From: JAJYBV01 sp021812265
GTDB lineage: Bacteria > Chloroflexota > Ktedonobacteria > Ktedonobacterales > JACDGC01
NCBI GenBank assembly: GCA_027459525.1
Contig: DAIDIC010000143.1
Coordinates: 1 to 64,000 of the forward strand
Length of the DNA stretch: 64,000 nucleotides
Reading direction: 5' to 3'
The position numbers and the translations under genes were made by a program. The notes under the pieces are model-generated. The model was not told the origin of the DNA and did not search any database. It was given only the letters and a program-made list of their open reading frames with translations. Below, piece by piece: positions 17,826-25,653 of the stretch; position 1 is the stretch's first letter, and each line of letters starts with the position of its first letter.

Positions 17826-18183
17826 CGTTTTTTCTCCTGTTAACCGGAAAATAAACCGGCTTCCGATAAAATAACATATCCAAAACTATACCTCTTCGTG
17901 CAGCGTAATAGGCGCCGCCTTACATATTGGCCGAAGTTTTAAGGATATCAACGTGCCTCCAATTCTTTTTGAACCAGAGCAAATGCCATACGCCCAATGC
18001 AAAAGCAATAGAGCCGTCATTACCACATTATAGTTAAATATATTATGGCATGCGAACATTAAAATAACAATAAGACCGTTAAGAAAACATCCGCAGCGCT
18101 TGATACACACCAAACAAGCTGTCCTCAAATCTCTTTCCCTATCCCCTCGAAATTGAAGGCGCCCCTGTGATACAATAATCTGT
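17826..18183. other. Divergent intergenic region between the MFS gene and cca
   Basis: 358 bases that must carry the promoters of both flanking genes. A minus-strand frame at 17886-18128 (80 codons, TTG start, AGGGAAAGAGA before it, two hydrophobic stretches) could be a small membrane protein, but I do not recognise it and rate it below even odds. The cca -10 box is at the right end. Confidence 0.35.
18171..18176 (+). promoter_or_regulatory. Putative -10 box of cca (leaderless)
   Basis: TACAAT ends 7 bases before the cca ATG, so transcription would begin at or next to the A of the start codon. No ribosome-binding sequence precedes this ATG, which fits a leaderless mRNA. Confidence 0.5.
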
Positions 18184-19602
18184 ATGCCGGATATAATTCT
18201 TGAAATTGCTCAGCGCTTTCACGCAGCCAAATATTCTATTCATATTGTCGGCGGAACGGTCCGCGACTCCCTTTTAGGGCGCACCGTAACGCCAGACACC
18301 GATTTAACTACCGACGCAACCCCGGATATCATCAAAGATATCATTGCGCCGACGCATCCTCGCGCCGTTTCTTCCGTCGGAGAACGCTTTGGCACCGTCC
18401 AAATTCACTATGACGATCCCACCGCTTCAGAAAGTGATCCGGATAAAACTATTATCCTGGAAATCACCACCTTTCGCAGTGAACAATATCTTTCCGATTC
18501 TCGCAAACCCGATGTAGTTTTTGGAAACAACCTAGAAGAAGACTTGCTGCGCCGCGATTTCACTATCAACGCTATGGCTATGGATCCGCTTACCGGCAGC
18601 ATCATCGATCCGTTTGGCGGCAAAATAGATCTTGAAGCTAAAATCATTCGCGCAGTTGGGAACGCCCCTAAAGAGCGTTTTGCTGAAGACCCCCTGCGCA
18701 TGTTGCGCGCAGTGCGATTTGCCGCACAGTTAGGGTTTACTATTGAAAGCAGCACTGCGAAGGCGATTCAATCCGAGGCGCATACCCTGCAAAAAATAAG
18801 TTGGGAACGCATACGCGATGAAATGTGCAAAATATTGCTCTCACCGCGGCCGGCAATTGGCTTGCGTCTCGCCGCTGAATTAGGTCTGGCGCAATATTTT
18901 ATGCCGGAAATGATCTATCTGCAAGGAGTGCATCAACGACCCGGACACAGCAAAGATGTTTTTGAGCATACCATGCGCGTCGTGCAAAACTCTCCCGCAA
19001 CGTTAACCAGCCGCTGGGCAGCGTTGCTGCACGATATCGCCAAGCCGCGCACCTACAGCAATGAAAACGGTCAGGTGCATTTTTTCGGCCATGAAGATAT
19101 TGGCGCAATCATGGCAAAAGATATTTTGCGCCGACTTCATTTTGATAAGCCGTTTATTGAAAAAATCTCGAAAATCGTAAAAATGCATATGCGAGTGAAC
19201 GCATATATCCCCGATTGGACTGATGGCGCCGTGCGCAGAATGATGCTGGACGCAGGCGAAGCCTTGCCCGAATTATTAACACTTTCCCGCGCAGATATTA
19301 CCAGCTATCGGCAAGATAAAATTCTTCGCGCCAGCGCTCTCAGCGCCGAGCTGGATGAACGCTGCCGCAAACTGCGCGAAGAATCGGAACGTGTTCCCAT
19401 AAAAAGCCCGCTGGATGGCAATGAGCTGATGCAAATCTTCAGTCGGCAGCCCGGACCATGGATTAAAGAAATTAAAGAACATTTGCTTTCATTGGTTATA
19501 GATGGAGCCTTGGCGCCAGACGATAAAGAAGAGGCGCAACGCATAGCCGATGAACTGCTGCATAATCTGCCGCAATCCAAAAGTACACCAAACGTCAATT
19601 AA
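18184..19602 (+). CDS. cca: CCA-adding tRNA nucleotidyltransferase / poly(A) polymerase with HD domain
   Basis: A 472-residue class II nucleotidyltransferase that builds or repairs the CCA end of tRNAs. HIVGGTVRDSLLG (about 20-32) and PDTDLTTDATP carry the catalytic GG and DxD residues. LLRRDFTINAMA, the RFAEDPLRMLRAVRFAAQLGF neck motif and the HD motif LLHDIAKP follow in family order. Length is normal for the HD-containing form. The gene has no Shine-Dalgarno sequence and a -10 box directly abutting the start, suggesting leaderless translation. It is convergent with the DUF421 gene. The HD domain adds likely phosphatase/phosphodiesterase activity by family knowledge. Confidence 0.93.
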   Translation: MPDIILEIAQRFHAAKYSIHIVGGTVRDSLLGRTVTPDTDLTTDATPDIIKDIIAPTHPRAVSSVGERFGTVQIHYDDPTASESDPDKTIILEITTFRSEQYLSDSRKPDVVFGNNLEEDLLRRDFTINAMAMDPLTGSIIDPFGGKIDLEAKIIRAVGNAPKERFAEDPLRMLRAVRFAAQLGFTIESSTAKAIQSEAHTLQKISWERIRDEMCKILLSPRPAIGLRLAAELGLAQYFMPEMIYLQGVHQRPGHSKDVFEHTMRVVQNSPATLTSRWAALLHDIAKPRTYSNENGQVHFFGHEDIGAIMAKDILRRLHFDKPFIEKISKIVKMHMRVNAYIPDWTDGAVRRMMLDAGEALPELLTLSRADITSYRQDKILRASALSAELDERCRKLREESERVPIKSPLDGNELMQIFSRQPGPWIKEIKEHLLSLVIDGALAPDDKEEAQRIADELLHNLPQSKSTPNVN

Positions 19603-19633
19603 TCGGCGCTCCGGTTCTTGCGCAAAGTTTTTT

Positions 19634-20125
19634 TCACTTCTTTTGCGAGGTGTCTTTTGGAATAACGCTGATAGACCCGTCAACCTCCATTACAGCCAAT
19701 GCAACATCGTTCATAGACTCTACGCCATGTTCGCGCAACGCCGCCATAAATTCCTCTTCGGTAATATCTTCCCGGCGCAGCGCTCTCTGTATAACAGCGC
19801 CTTTCGCCGCAAGCACGGTTGGGACGCCGATAACCGCCTTGCGAAACAATATACTGCGGCTGTCCAGCCATGTAACCGCATAGCTTAGCGCCAGCAGCGC
19901 CACCGCCGCAAGTATGCCCCCATCTAAAGATGTGTCTGGCCCTGTCATAGCGTTTTGCACGGTGTTCGCTATCAATAGCAGCAATGTTAAATCAAATGCG
20001 CTTAACTGGCCCAACTCTCTTTTACCAAATAAACGCAAAGCAACAAGCATAAAAATATATACAATAACCACACGAAACAAAATCTGCCACAATGTTCCGT
20101 CCAGTGTTAAAAAGCCGTTCCACAT
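19634..20125 (-). CDS. DUF421 (YetF-type) membrane protein, first paralogue
   Basis: A 163-residue protein with about three membrane helices (about 13-33, 43-60 and 68-86). It has the DUF421 signature LRLFGKRELGQLSAFDLTLL and a C-terminal cytosolic domain ending in VMEVDGSISVIPK. The Bacillus YetF/YdfS family members are small membrane proteins of poorly known function. AGGA lies 7 bases before the ATG. Repeat copy D sits 20 bp upstream of the start, separating it from its paralogue on the same strand. Confidence 0.82.
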   Translation of the reverse strand: MWNGFLTLDGTLWQILFRVVIVYIFMLVALRLFGKRELGQLSAFDLTLLLLIANTVQNAMTGPDTSLDGGILAAVALLALSYAVTWLDSRSILFRKAVIGVPTVLAAKGAVIQRALRREDITEEEFMAALREHGVESMNDVALAVMEVDGSISVIPKDTSQKK

Positions 20126-20144
20126 ACCATTATCCTATATTCTT

Positions 20145-20280
20145 AGGGCTTTCGCTTGAAAGAGAAACGTATATTTCTCGTATCTGCAACAAAGGGTGGT
20201 CTGGGGATACCCCCAGAACCTCGTACAAAGGGCGCCGCCCCTTGTACATCCCCAATGTTCCATGCTGCAGCGAAAGTCCT
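20145..20280 (-). repeat. Interspersed palindromic repeat, copy D, flanked by 14-bp direct repeats
   Basis: A full-length 136-bp copy in reverse orientation, from AGGGCTTTCGCT to AGCGAAAGTCCT. The sequence TATCCTATATTCTT lies directly against its left end (20131-20144) and again 7 bases beyond its right end (20288-20301). This could mark a target duplication or a local tandem duplication. The element separates two paralogous DUF421 genes. Confidence 0.92.
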
Positions 20281-20370
20281 GACTCTATATCCTATATTCT
20301 TTTATTCTTTCGGCAAAATCTTTCTGTGTTTGGCGCGCTGCCGTTACATACATTTCTTCCACAGCATCCT

Positions 20371-20913
20371 TCAGCGCCGCGGACGTCCGCGAATGCGCCG
20401 GTGATGACGATGTGAATCGATTGTTGAAGATGAAATGGAAATGACCGCCGAATCATTGCCGATGACACTGATTGATCCGTCAATTTCCAGCACAGCAGAT
20501 TTTACTGCGCGATGATCCGGCAGACCGTGTTCGCGCGCCGCCGCATCCAACATTTCAGTTTCTATTAAGCATCGCGCGCAATTTTGTATAATTATCTTGC
20601 CATTCTGCGCCAATGGCACAGGTTCTCCGCTGGTTAAACGCCTTATAACGGGAGAATTTTCGCTCAGCCAAGCTATGCCGGCGTTGAGCAGCAAGAGTGT
20701 AACAGCCGCTATGATCCCACCGGTTATTGATGTATCGGTTCCCACCATAGCGTTTTGCACCGAGTTGCTGATGAGCAGCAGCAGCGCCAATTCTACAACG
20801 GTCGATTGGCCAAGAGGCCTGGCTCCAAGCAGGCGCAGCCCAATTAAAAACACAAAATACACGATACTTGTCCGCACAATGATAACAAGTAATGAAGCGT
20901 TCCAAATAAACAT
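20371..20913 (-). CDS. DUF421 (YetF-type) membrane protein, second paralogue
   Basis: A 180-residue paralogue of the neighbouring DUF421 protein: LRLLGARPLGQSTVVELALL replaces LRLFGKRELGQLSAFDLTLL, SNSVQNAMVGTDTSITGGI matches ANTVQNAMTGPDTSLDGGI, and VLEIDGSISVIGND matches VMEVDGSISVIPKD. Three N-terminal membrane helices are predicted. It differs by a Ser-rich stretch and a basic tail (HRHHRRIRGRPRR) after the shared domain. GGGGAAG precedes the ATG. Order on the minus strand is Mrr-type gene, this gene, repeat D, first paralogue, which suggests a tandem duplication with later insertion of the repeat. Confidence 0.82.
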   Translation of the reverse strand: MFIWNASLLVIIVRTSIVYFVFLIGLRLLGARPLGQSTVVELALLLLISNSVQNAMVGTDTSITGGIIAAVTLLLLNAGIAWLSENSPVIRRLTSGEPVPLAQNGKIIIQNCARCLIETEMLDAAAREHGLPDHRAVKSAVLEIDGSISVIGNDSAVISISSSTIDSHRHHRRIRGRPRR

Positions 20914-20986
20914 ATCGCTTCCCCATATATATTTTTTCTATCTGTATAGCGCTGGGTTCACAAACACCACGACAAAGATTTTTTAA

Positions 20987-21643
20987 TCAGCGCAATTTTT
21001 GAGCAACCTGCTCTGTCCAACGCATCAGTTCTGCGCCGTCCACCAATTTCAGTGGACGCGAAGCAGCCCATTCTTTAGCAGGAGCGGTAAACTCACCGGT
21101 GGTAACCAAAAAACCTTCTTTGGCGTGTTCGGCAAAACTGCCATAAAATTCTCGAACAATCGGCTGGCCAACAGTTCCTTTATATCTTTTACACTGCGCC
21201 ACCAAACGCTTACCATCCTTGCGCAGCTCCACATCAATACCTTCATCGCCGCTTTTGCCAACAACTTTTGCAAAATATCCCATACGCTGAAATAAAAACG
21301 CTGTAAATTGCTCAAAACCACCCGGAGACATGGCGTATATATCATCAATAGAGTGGATTCCCAAAACTGTAGCTGCCCAGCTTTCTTTTTTATGCGTTCG
21401 CGCCCAAAATACCGCTAAAAGCACAATACAAACGGCCATTGCCGCGCCGATTGCCACATTTAAGGGGATATTACTTATTTTCGCTAACACAGTGTTATAA
21501 GCTGACACCGCTTGAGCGTCGATTCGAGGGACGATAAAAACCGCGCCATTCAATAAAAAAATTGCGCCGGCTAATACGATAAAAAAGCCAAAAATAAAAT
21601 GATACCCAATTCGCCGGCGATGCGCATGATGTTTTCTTGCCAT
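20987..21643 (-). CDS. Membrane-anchored Mrr-type restriction-endonuclease-fold protein, copy 1
   Basis: A 218-residue protein with two N-terminal membrane helices (about 15-37 and 61-83) and a cytosolic PD-(D/E)xK domain of the Mrr_cat family from about residue 108. The active-site pattern is GDEGIDVELRKDGKRLVAQCKRYKG: Asp of GID and the QCK Lys. AAAGG lies before the ATG. No methylase or other restriction partner is adjacent, so it need not be a restriction enzyme. A close paralogue is encoded at 50625. Membrane tethering of a nuclease fold suggests a role with incoming or damaged DNA at the envelope, which is inference. Confidence 0.8.
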   Translation of the reverse strand: MARKHHAHRRRIGYHFIFGFFIVLAGAIFLLNGAVFIVPRIDAQAVSAYNTVLAKISNIPLNVAIGAAMAVCIVLLAVFWARTHKKESWAATVLGIHSIDDIYAMSPGGFEQFTAFLFQRMGYFAKVVGKSGDEGIDVELRKDGKRLVAQCKRYKGTVGQPIVREFYGSFAEHAKEGFLVTTGEFTAPAKEWAASRPLKLVDGAELMRWTEQVAQKLR

Positions 21644-21967
21644 AAAAATATATTCCTTTCATTGCAATATCAATAAAATTATGCGGCTGCCTTTATCATA
21701 AAATATGCTCGGAGACTATAAGCATATTGGGCTATATAACAAAGCGGCCATTGTTCGTGGTACGATATATATCATACACGGGCTATCATTATACACCGTA
21801 GTATGATGAATGAAAGAATGCCTTGCGCAACACACAGCCATTTCTTCATATGCCGCGCCACACACCTTGCCATTCTTGGCCAAGAGCGATAATGGCTGAT
21901 GAAGATATGCGTTGACCGCTGCAATGCGAGTTTCATTCTTACACCATTTAAGGGAGATTGGTTGAAA
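21644..21967. other. Intergenic region between divergent genes
   Basis: About 320 bases between the Mrr-type gene and the aminopeptidase gene. It includes an imperfect dyad near 21786-21808 (ATCATTATAC against GTAGTATGAT). I see no gene; open frames here are overlap artefacts. Confidence 0.35.
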
Positions 21968-24613
21968 ATGCCTTGTTTTTTTACTGAGAAAAATTCCGGT
22001 GAAACGAACCCCGTTCTGACGGACCGAAATTTTGCTCTCCCCGGAGATACACCCCACTTTCCTCCGGATAGGCCGGTAGATACCCGGCATATTGCTTTAA
22101 ATATTACGGTAGATTTCTCTGCTAAGGCATTGCGCGGAACCTGCGATATTACCCTTTCCGCTCTTTTTGAAGAAGTTCAAACTATTAAACTGCAAGCAGC
22201 AGAAATGACAATCACTTCGGTACACATTACCGGCAAGCAATGGCCGAAGCCTGTTGCGTTGCAGTTTGACTACGATGGTGAAAATCTATTTATCGAATTA
22301 GATACACCGCTGAAATATGGCAGCGAATGCGCGCTATCTATCACCTACGCCACGCATCCACGCATTGGTATGAACTTCGTCGGCCCTAATGCAGGAGACC
22401 CGGATCGCGCTGTGCAAGCGCACACCCAAGGTCAACCGGAATATGCGCATTATTGGTTTCCCTGCCACGATTCCCCGAACGACCGCGCTACTATGAGCGT
22501 TGCGGCGCAGGTTCCCGATACATTTTTTGCCGTATCGAACGGTCGGTTGGAAAAAGTGGAAACCGACACCAATAATCATACCAAAACATTCTATTATCAT
22601 GAATCCGTGCCGTTTCCTGCCTATATCGCCACATTAGCTGTCGGTGAATTTACTGAATTACGTGACGAGTTTGGTGAAACCCCTGTTTTATATTATGTAA
22701 GACCCGGTTTTGAAGAACACGCCAAACGAATGATGGGCGATACACCCAAAATGCTCGCCTACTATTCCGAACATTTCGGTATTCGTTATCCCTATGAAAA
22801 GTATGCGCAAGTTATCCTTGAAGAATTTACCGGCGCTATGGAAAACACTTCAGCAACTTCTCATACTTGGCTGCTGCTGCCCGATGAAAAATCTTTTATC
22901 GATTGGGAAGGGAAAGCCACCGTTGCCCATGAATTGGTGCATCAATGGTTTGGTGACCTATTAACCTGCCGCGATTGGTCGCATGCATGGCTGAACGAAA
23001 GCTTTGCTACCTATTTTGAGGAAACGTGGAAACAAGCCGATCCCACCGCAGGTGAATTGGAGTTTCGGCTGGGCATGAAAGCCAATCAGCGGTTCTACCT
23101 TGATGAAGACAGCTCATATCGGCGCCCGATTGTGTATAATGTGTATGAACGCGACGGACAAGAATTATTTGATCGGCATTTATACGAAAAAGGCTCGTGC
23201 GTGCTGCATATGCTGCGTTATATTACCGGTGAAGCTGCGTTTTGGCGCGCCATTCAATATTACGCCCAGCGAAATCGCGGCCGCGAAGTGATAACAGCAG
23301 ATCTTGAACGCGCGTTTGAAGAATCTGCCGGCAAAAGTTTGGGGCAATTTTTTAATCAGTGGGTATACCATGGCGGGCATCCCGAATTGGATGTATCTTA
23401 TACTTGGGATGGCGACGCGAAATTAGCAAAAGTCACTATCAAACAAACACAGAAACCCGACACACTAACGCTGCTGTTTAACACACCTATAGATATTGCG
23501 TTTACATTCGACCACAAAGGCAAAACAGAAACAAAGATTCAGCAAATCACCATTTCGCAGACAGCTGAAACATTTGTGTTTCCGTTGGAAAAACGGCCGG
23601 CAGCGGTACGTCTGGATCCTTATGGGTGGATATTAAAAACGGTAACATTTGATCGCCCGGTAACCATGCTGCGCTGGCAGCTGCAACAAGACACTGACCC
23701 AATGGGCAGACTTGAAGCCGCCGAGGCGCTGGCAAAATTCGATGATAGTGTCACCATTGCAGCTTTAAGCGAGGCGCTGCAACAAGATGATTTTTGGGCT
23801 GTGCGCAGCGCATGCGCAAGCAGTTTAGCCAAAATAAAATCTCAAACCGCGTTAAACGCTTTACTGGCCGCCGCAAAATCCGAAAAGCATCCCAAAGCCT
23901 TACGAAGTGTTGTCGCTGCGTTAGGAGCATTTAAAGCTCCGGAACGCGCAAACGAAGCCAAAGCGGCTGCCGAAGCGCTGGAACATATCATAAAACATGG
24001 CGCAAAAAGCTATCAGGTTGAAGCAGAAGCTGCTATCAGTTTAGGAAAAACCCGTGTTCCCCAAGCGCAGGCTATTCTTAGCAAACACACCGGCGCATCC
24101 GGCTGGCAAGAAATCGTCAGCAAAGGGGCTATGCTTGGGTTAGCTAAGTTGGGAACACCCGAAGCAGCCGAAGTGTTAACCGGAATTTTAACCGATCCAT
24201 CCAAGCCAATGCTGCAACGAGATGGCGCCGCAATGGCGCTGCGATCATTATTGGCTGAAGATAAAATTGCAGCGGATAGCGCCGCCCATATTGCCATCCG
24301 CGAGGCGCTTGTTATGGCGCTGGATGACCCTTGGGTGCGAGCGCGTACATTTGCCGCGCTTGCCTTACTGCAGCTTAATGATCCCGCAACTATTCCGGCG
24401 TTGGAAAACCACATAACTCGCGAGTTGGAATCGCGCCCGCGCAGATATATGCGCCAAGCTGTGCTGGCTATTCGCGCTGGAAATAAAACCGAGGCAGAAA
24501 GCAAAAAACTCCGCAAAGATGTTGAAGAACTGCGTGAAGATAACCGCAAACTACGGGAACGAATCACTATTCTGGAAGCGCGTTTTCCTTCTGAAAAAGC
24601 CGAAACCGAATAG
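21968..24613 (+). CDS. M1-family zinc aminopeptidase with C-terminal HEAT repeats
   Basis: An 881-residue gluzincin. The N-terminal beta domain is followed by GAMEN (289-293) and the zinc site HELVHQW (321-327), with the third ligand Glu at about 344 (AWLNESFATYFEE). From about residue 560 the chain turns into alpha-helical HEAT-like repeats (for example AEALAKFDDSVTIAALSEAL) and ends in a short charged coiled coil (about 855-880). No signal peptide is seen, so it is probably cytosolic. The ATG at 21968 has GGGAG 11 bases upstream; a TTG two codons earlier (21962) is equally spaced and possible. It is followed about 100 bases later by the DinB gene. Confidence 0.9.
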   Translation: MPCFFTEKNSGETNPVLTDRNFALPGDTPHFPPDRPVDTRHIALNITVDFSAKALRGTCDITLSALFEEVQTIKLQAAEMTITSVHITGKQWPKPVALQFDYDGENLFIELDTPLKYGSECALSITYATHPRIGMNFVGPNAGDPDRAVQAHTQGQPEYAHYWFPCHDSPNDRATMSVAAQVPDTFFAVSNGRLEKVETDTNNHTKTFYYHESVPFPAYIATLAVGEFTELRDEFGETPVLYYVRPGFEEHAKRMMGDTPKMLAYYSEHFGIRYPYEKYAQVILEEFTGAMENTSATSHTWLLLPDEKSFIDWEGKATVAHELVHQWFGDLLTCRDWSHAWLNESFATYFEETWKQADPTAGELEFRLGMKANQRFYLDEDSSYRRPIVYNVYERDGQELFDRHLYEKGSCVLHMLRYITGEAAFWRAIQYYAQRNRGREVITADLERAFEESAGKSLGQFFNQWVYHGGHPELDVSYTWDGDAKLAKVTIKQTQKPDTLTLLFNTPIDIAFTFDHKGKTETKIQQITISQTAETFVFPLEKRPAAVRLDPYGWILKTVTFDRPVTMLRWQLQQDTDPMGRLEAAEALAKFDDSVTIAALSEALQQDDFWAVRSACASSLAKIKSQTALNALLAAAKSEKHPKALRSVVAALGAFKAPERANEAKAAAEALEHIIKHGAKSYQVEAEAAISLGKTRVPQAQAILSKHTGASGWQEIVSKGAMLGLAKLGTPEAAEVLTGILTDPSKPMLQRDGAAMALRSLLAEDKIAADSAAHIAIREALVMALDDPWVRARTFAALALLQLNDPATIPALENHITRELESRPRRYMRQAVLAIRAGNKTEAESKKLRKDVEELREDNRKLRERITILEARFPSEKAETE

Positions 24614-24716
24614 CCGCAGCAAACTGAAACTGCATATCACACCTGCGCAAGGGGCAACCGTTCCCTCGCGCAGGATAATCTTTCAGCACAAAATTTATGA
24701 AAGTGAATCCGCCCAT

Positions 24717-25226
24717 ATGAACGCAAAAGATTTCATCAACCTAGAGCTGCAAGAAATGCGTGGATTGTTTAACGCATCGCTGCAAGATATAACAGAAGAA
24801 CAGTTTAACTGGATTCCGGGATCTGCCGCCAACCCGATTCGCGCCATTGCCATACACGCTTGGGGCGCTGAAGATTACTTTATCCAAACCATATTACAAA
24901 ATAAACCCAGAATATTTGAGACCGAACATTGGGGGGAAAAACTTGGGTTACCCAACACTCCCGGACAAGGCCGCGGATGGGAAGCTGCAGTTACAACACA
25001 GATAAGTCTTGCAAAAGCTCTGGAATATTACACAAATGTGCAGGCTGCAACCGCAATATATTGCAGCAACATAACCGATGAAGAATTGCAGAAAACGGTT
25101 CAGTTTTTTAAACAAGAAATCAGCGCCGCCAAAGCTATTTCTCGGTTATTGCTGCACTCAACCGGGCACGCTGGAGAAATTGCCGCGCTGCGCGGTATGC
25201 AAGGCGTAAAAGGTTTACCATTTTAA
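24717..25226 (+). CDS. DinB-family four-helix protein
   Basis: A 169-residue four-helix-bundle protein of the DinB/YfiT superfamily, which groups metal-binding thiol-dependent transferases and stress proteins. The likely metal ligands are the His of AIHAWGAEDYF (about 45) and the two His of LLLHSTGHAGEIAALRG (about 145-150), giving the usual His3 arrangement. The first helix (NLELQEMRGLFNASLQDIT) is typical. The ribosome-binding sequence is weak (GAAAGTGA, 10 bases upstream). The open frame continues upstream into the aminopeptidase gene, but that part reads as an out-of-frame overlap. The substrate is unknown. Confidence 0.75.
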   Translation: MNAKDFINLELQEMRGLFNASLQDITEEQFNWIPGSAANPIRAIAIHAWGAEDYFIQTILQNKPRIFETEHWGEKLGLPNTPGQGRGWEAAVTTQISLAKALEYYTNVQAATAIYCSNITDEELQKTVQFFKQEISAAKAISRLLLHSTGHAGEIAALRGMQGVKGLPF

Positions 25227-25248
25227 ACATATTCACAACCATTTCCTG

Positions 25249-25278
25249 TTGTATTTTTCATCAAACATATGGTATAGT
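25249..25278 (+). promoter_or_regulatory. Promoter of the small 25.3-kb transcript
   Basis: TTGTAT (25249-25254) and TATAGT (25273-25278) are separated by 18 bases. Transcription would start near 25285, only a few bases before the strong ribosome-binding sequence AAAGGAGGTG (25289-25298). Confidence 0.6.
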
Positions 25279-25305
25279 GTAAGTATTGAAAGGAGGTGGT
25301 GTTTC

Positions 25306-25383
25306 GTGAGTGAACGTTTCAACCGTATAAGCAATGTTTTCTCTCGCTGCGCCGATTTATCTTCTATGGGTGAGCGACAGTAA
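25306..25383 (+). CDS. 25-codon ORF with a near-perfect ribosome-binding site
   Basis: GTG at 25306 opens 25 codons ending in TAA at 25383. The start is preceded, at a good distance, by AAAGGAGGTG, the strongest such sequence in the window. The peptide begins VSERFNRISNVFSRC and ends MGERQ; it has five Ser, four Arg and no long hydrophobic run. I do not recognise it. Its position between a promoter and a structured 3' region with a terminator could make it a leader peptide of an attenuator or a genuine small protein. There are no tandem repeats of one codon, which speaks against classical amino-acid attenuation. Confidence 0.5.
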   Translation: MSERFNRISNVFSRCADLSSMGERQ

Positions 25384-25390
25384 TATCTGT

Positions 25391-25446
25391 AACCGCTGTC
25401 TACGGCTGATAACTCATTAGCCGGCAGAGATTCTGCTTATGCGGTT
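25391..25446 (+). ncRNA. Predicted three-way-junction RNA after the 25-codon ORF
   Basis: AACCGC (25391-25396) pairs with GCGGTT (25441-25446) and encloses two hairpins: CGGCT (25403-25407) with AGCCG (25419-25423), and GCAGA (25424-25428) with TCTGC (25432-25436). All arms are perfect. The junction ends 4 bases before a rho-independent terminator. It matches no riboswitch I know. Confidence 0.5.
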
Positions 25447-25450
25447 GTTG

Positions 25451-25486
25451 CCGGAGCGAAATATTAAATTCGCTCCGGTATTTTTA
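25451..25486 (+). terminator. Rho-independent terminator of the small transcript
   Basis: CCGGAGCGAA (25451-25460) and TTCGCTCCGG (25469-25478) form a perfect 10-bp stem with an 8-base loop, followed by TATTTTTA. It is the clearest terminator in the window and acts on the plus strand. Confidence 0.88.
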
Positions 25487-25501
25487 TGCATTCACGTTAT
25501 C

Positions 25502-25628
25502 AGGACTTTCGCTGCAACATAGAAAATTGGAGATGTATAAGGGGCAGGCGTCCCTTGTACGGGGTTCTGGGGTGTCCCCAGACCTCCCGTATTTCAGAAC
25601 ATGTGCTTCTCTTTCAAGCGAAAGTTCT
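25502..25628 (+). repeat. Interspersed palindromic repeat, copy E
   Basis: A 127-bp copy from AGGACTTTCGCT to AGCGAAAGTTCT, shortened by about 8 bases near the GTTGCAGATACG segment. Its central hairpin has decayed to ATAAGGGGC / TCCCTTGT. It lies between the small terminated transcript and the YjeF-N-like gene, 25 bp from the latter's start. Confidence 0.9.
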
Positions 25629-25653
25629 AGTTATACTAGAGGATTAAAGAGCA

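Noticed and set aside
25306..25446. Classical amino-acid attenuator reading of the 25-codon ORF
   Set aside because: No run of identical codons, and no biosynthetic gene directly behind the terminator.
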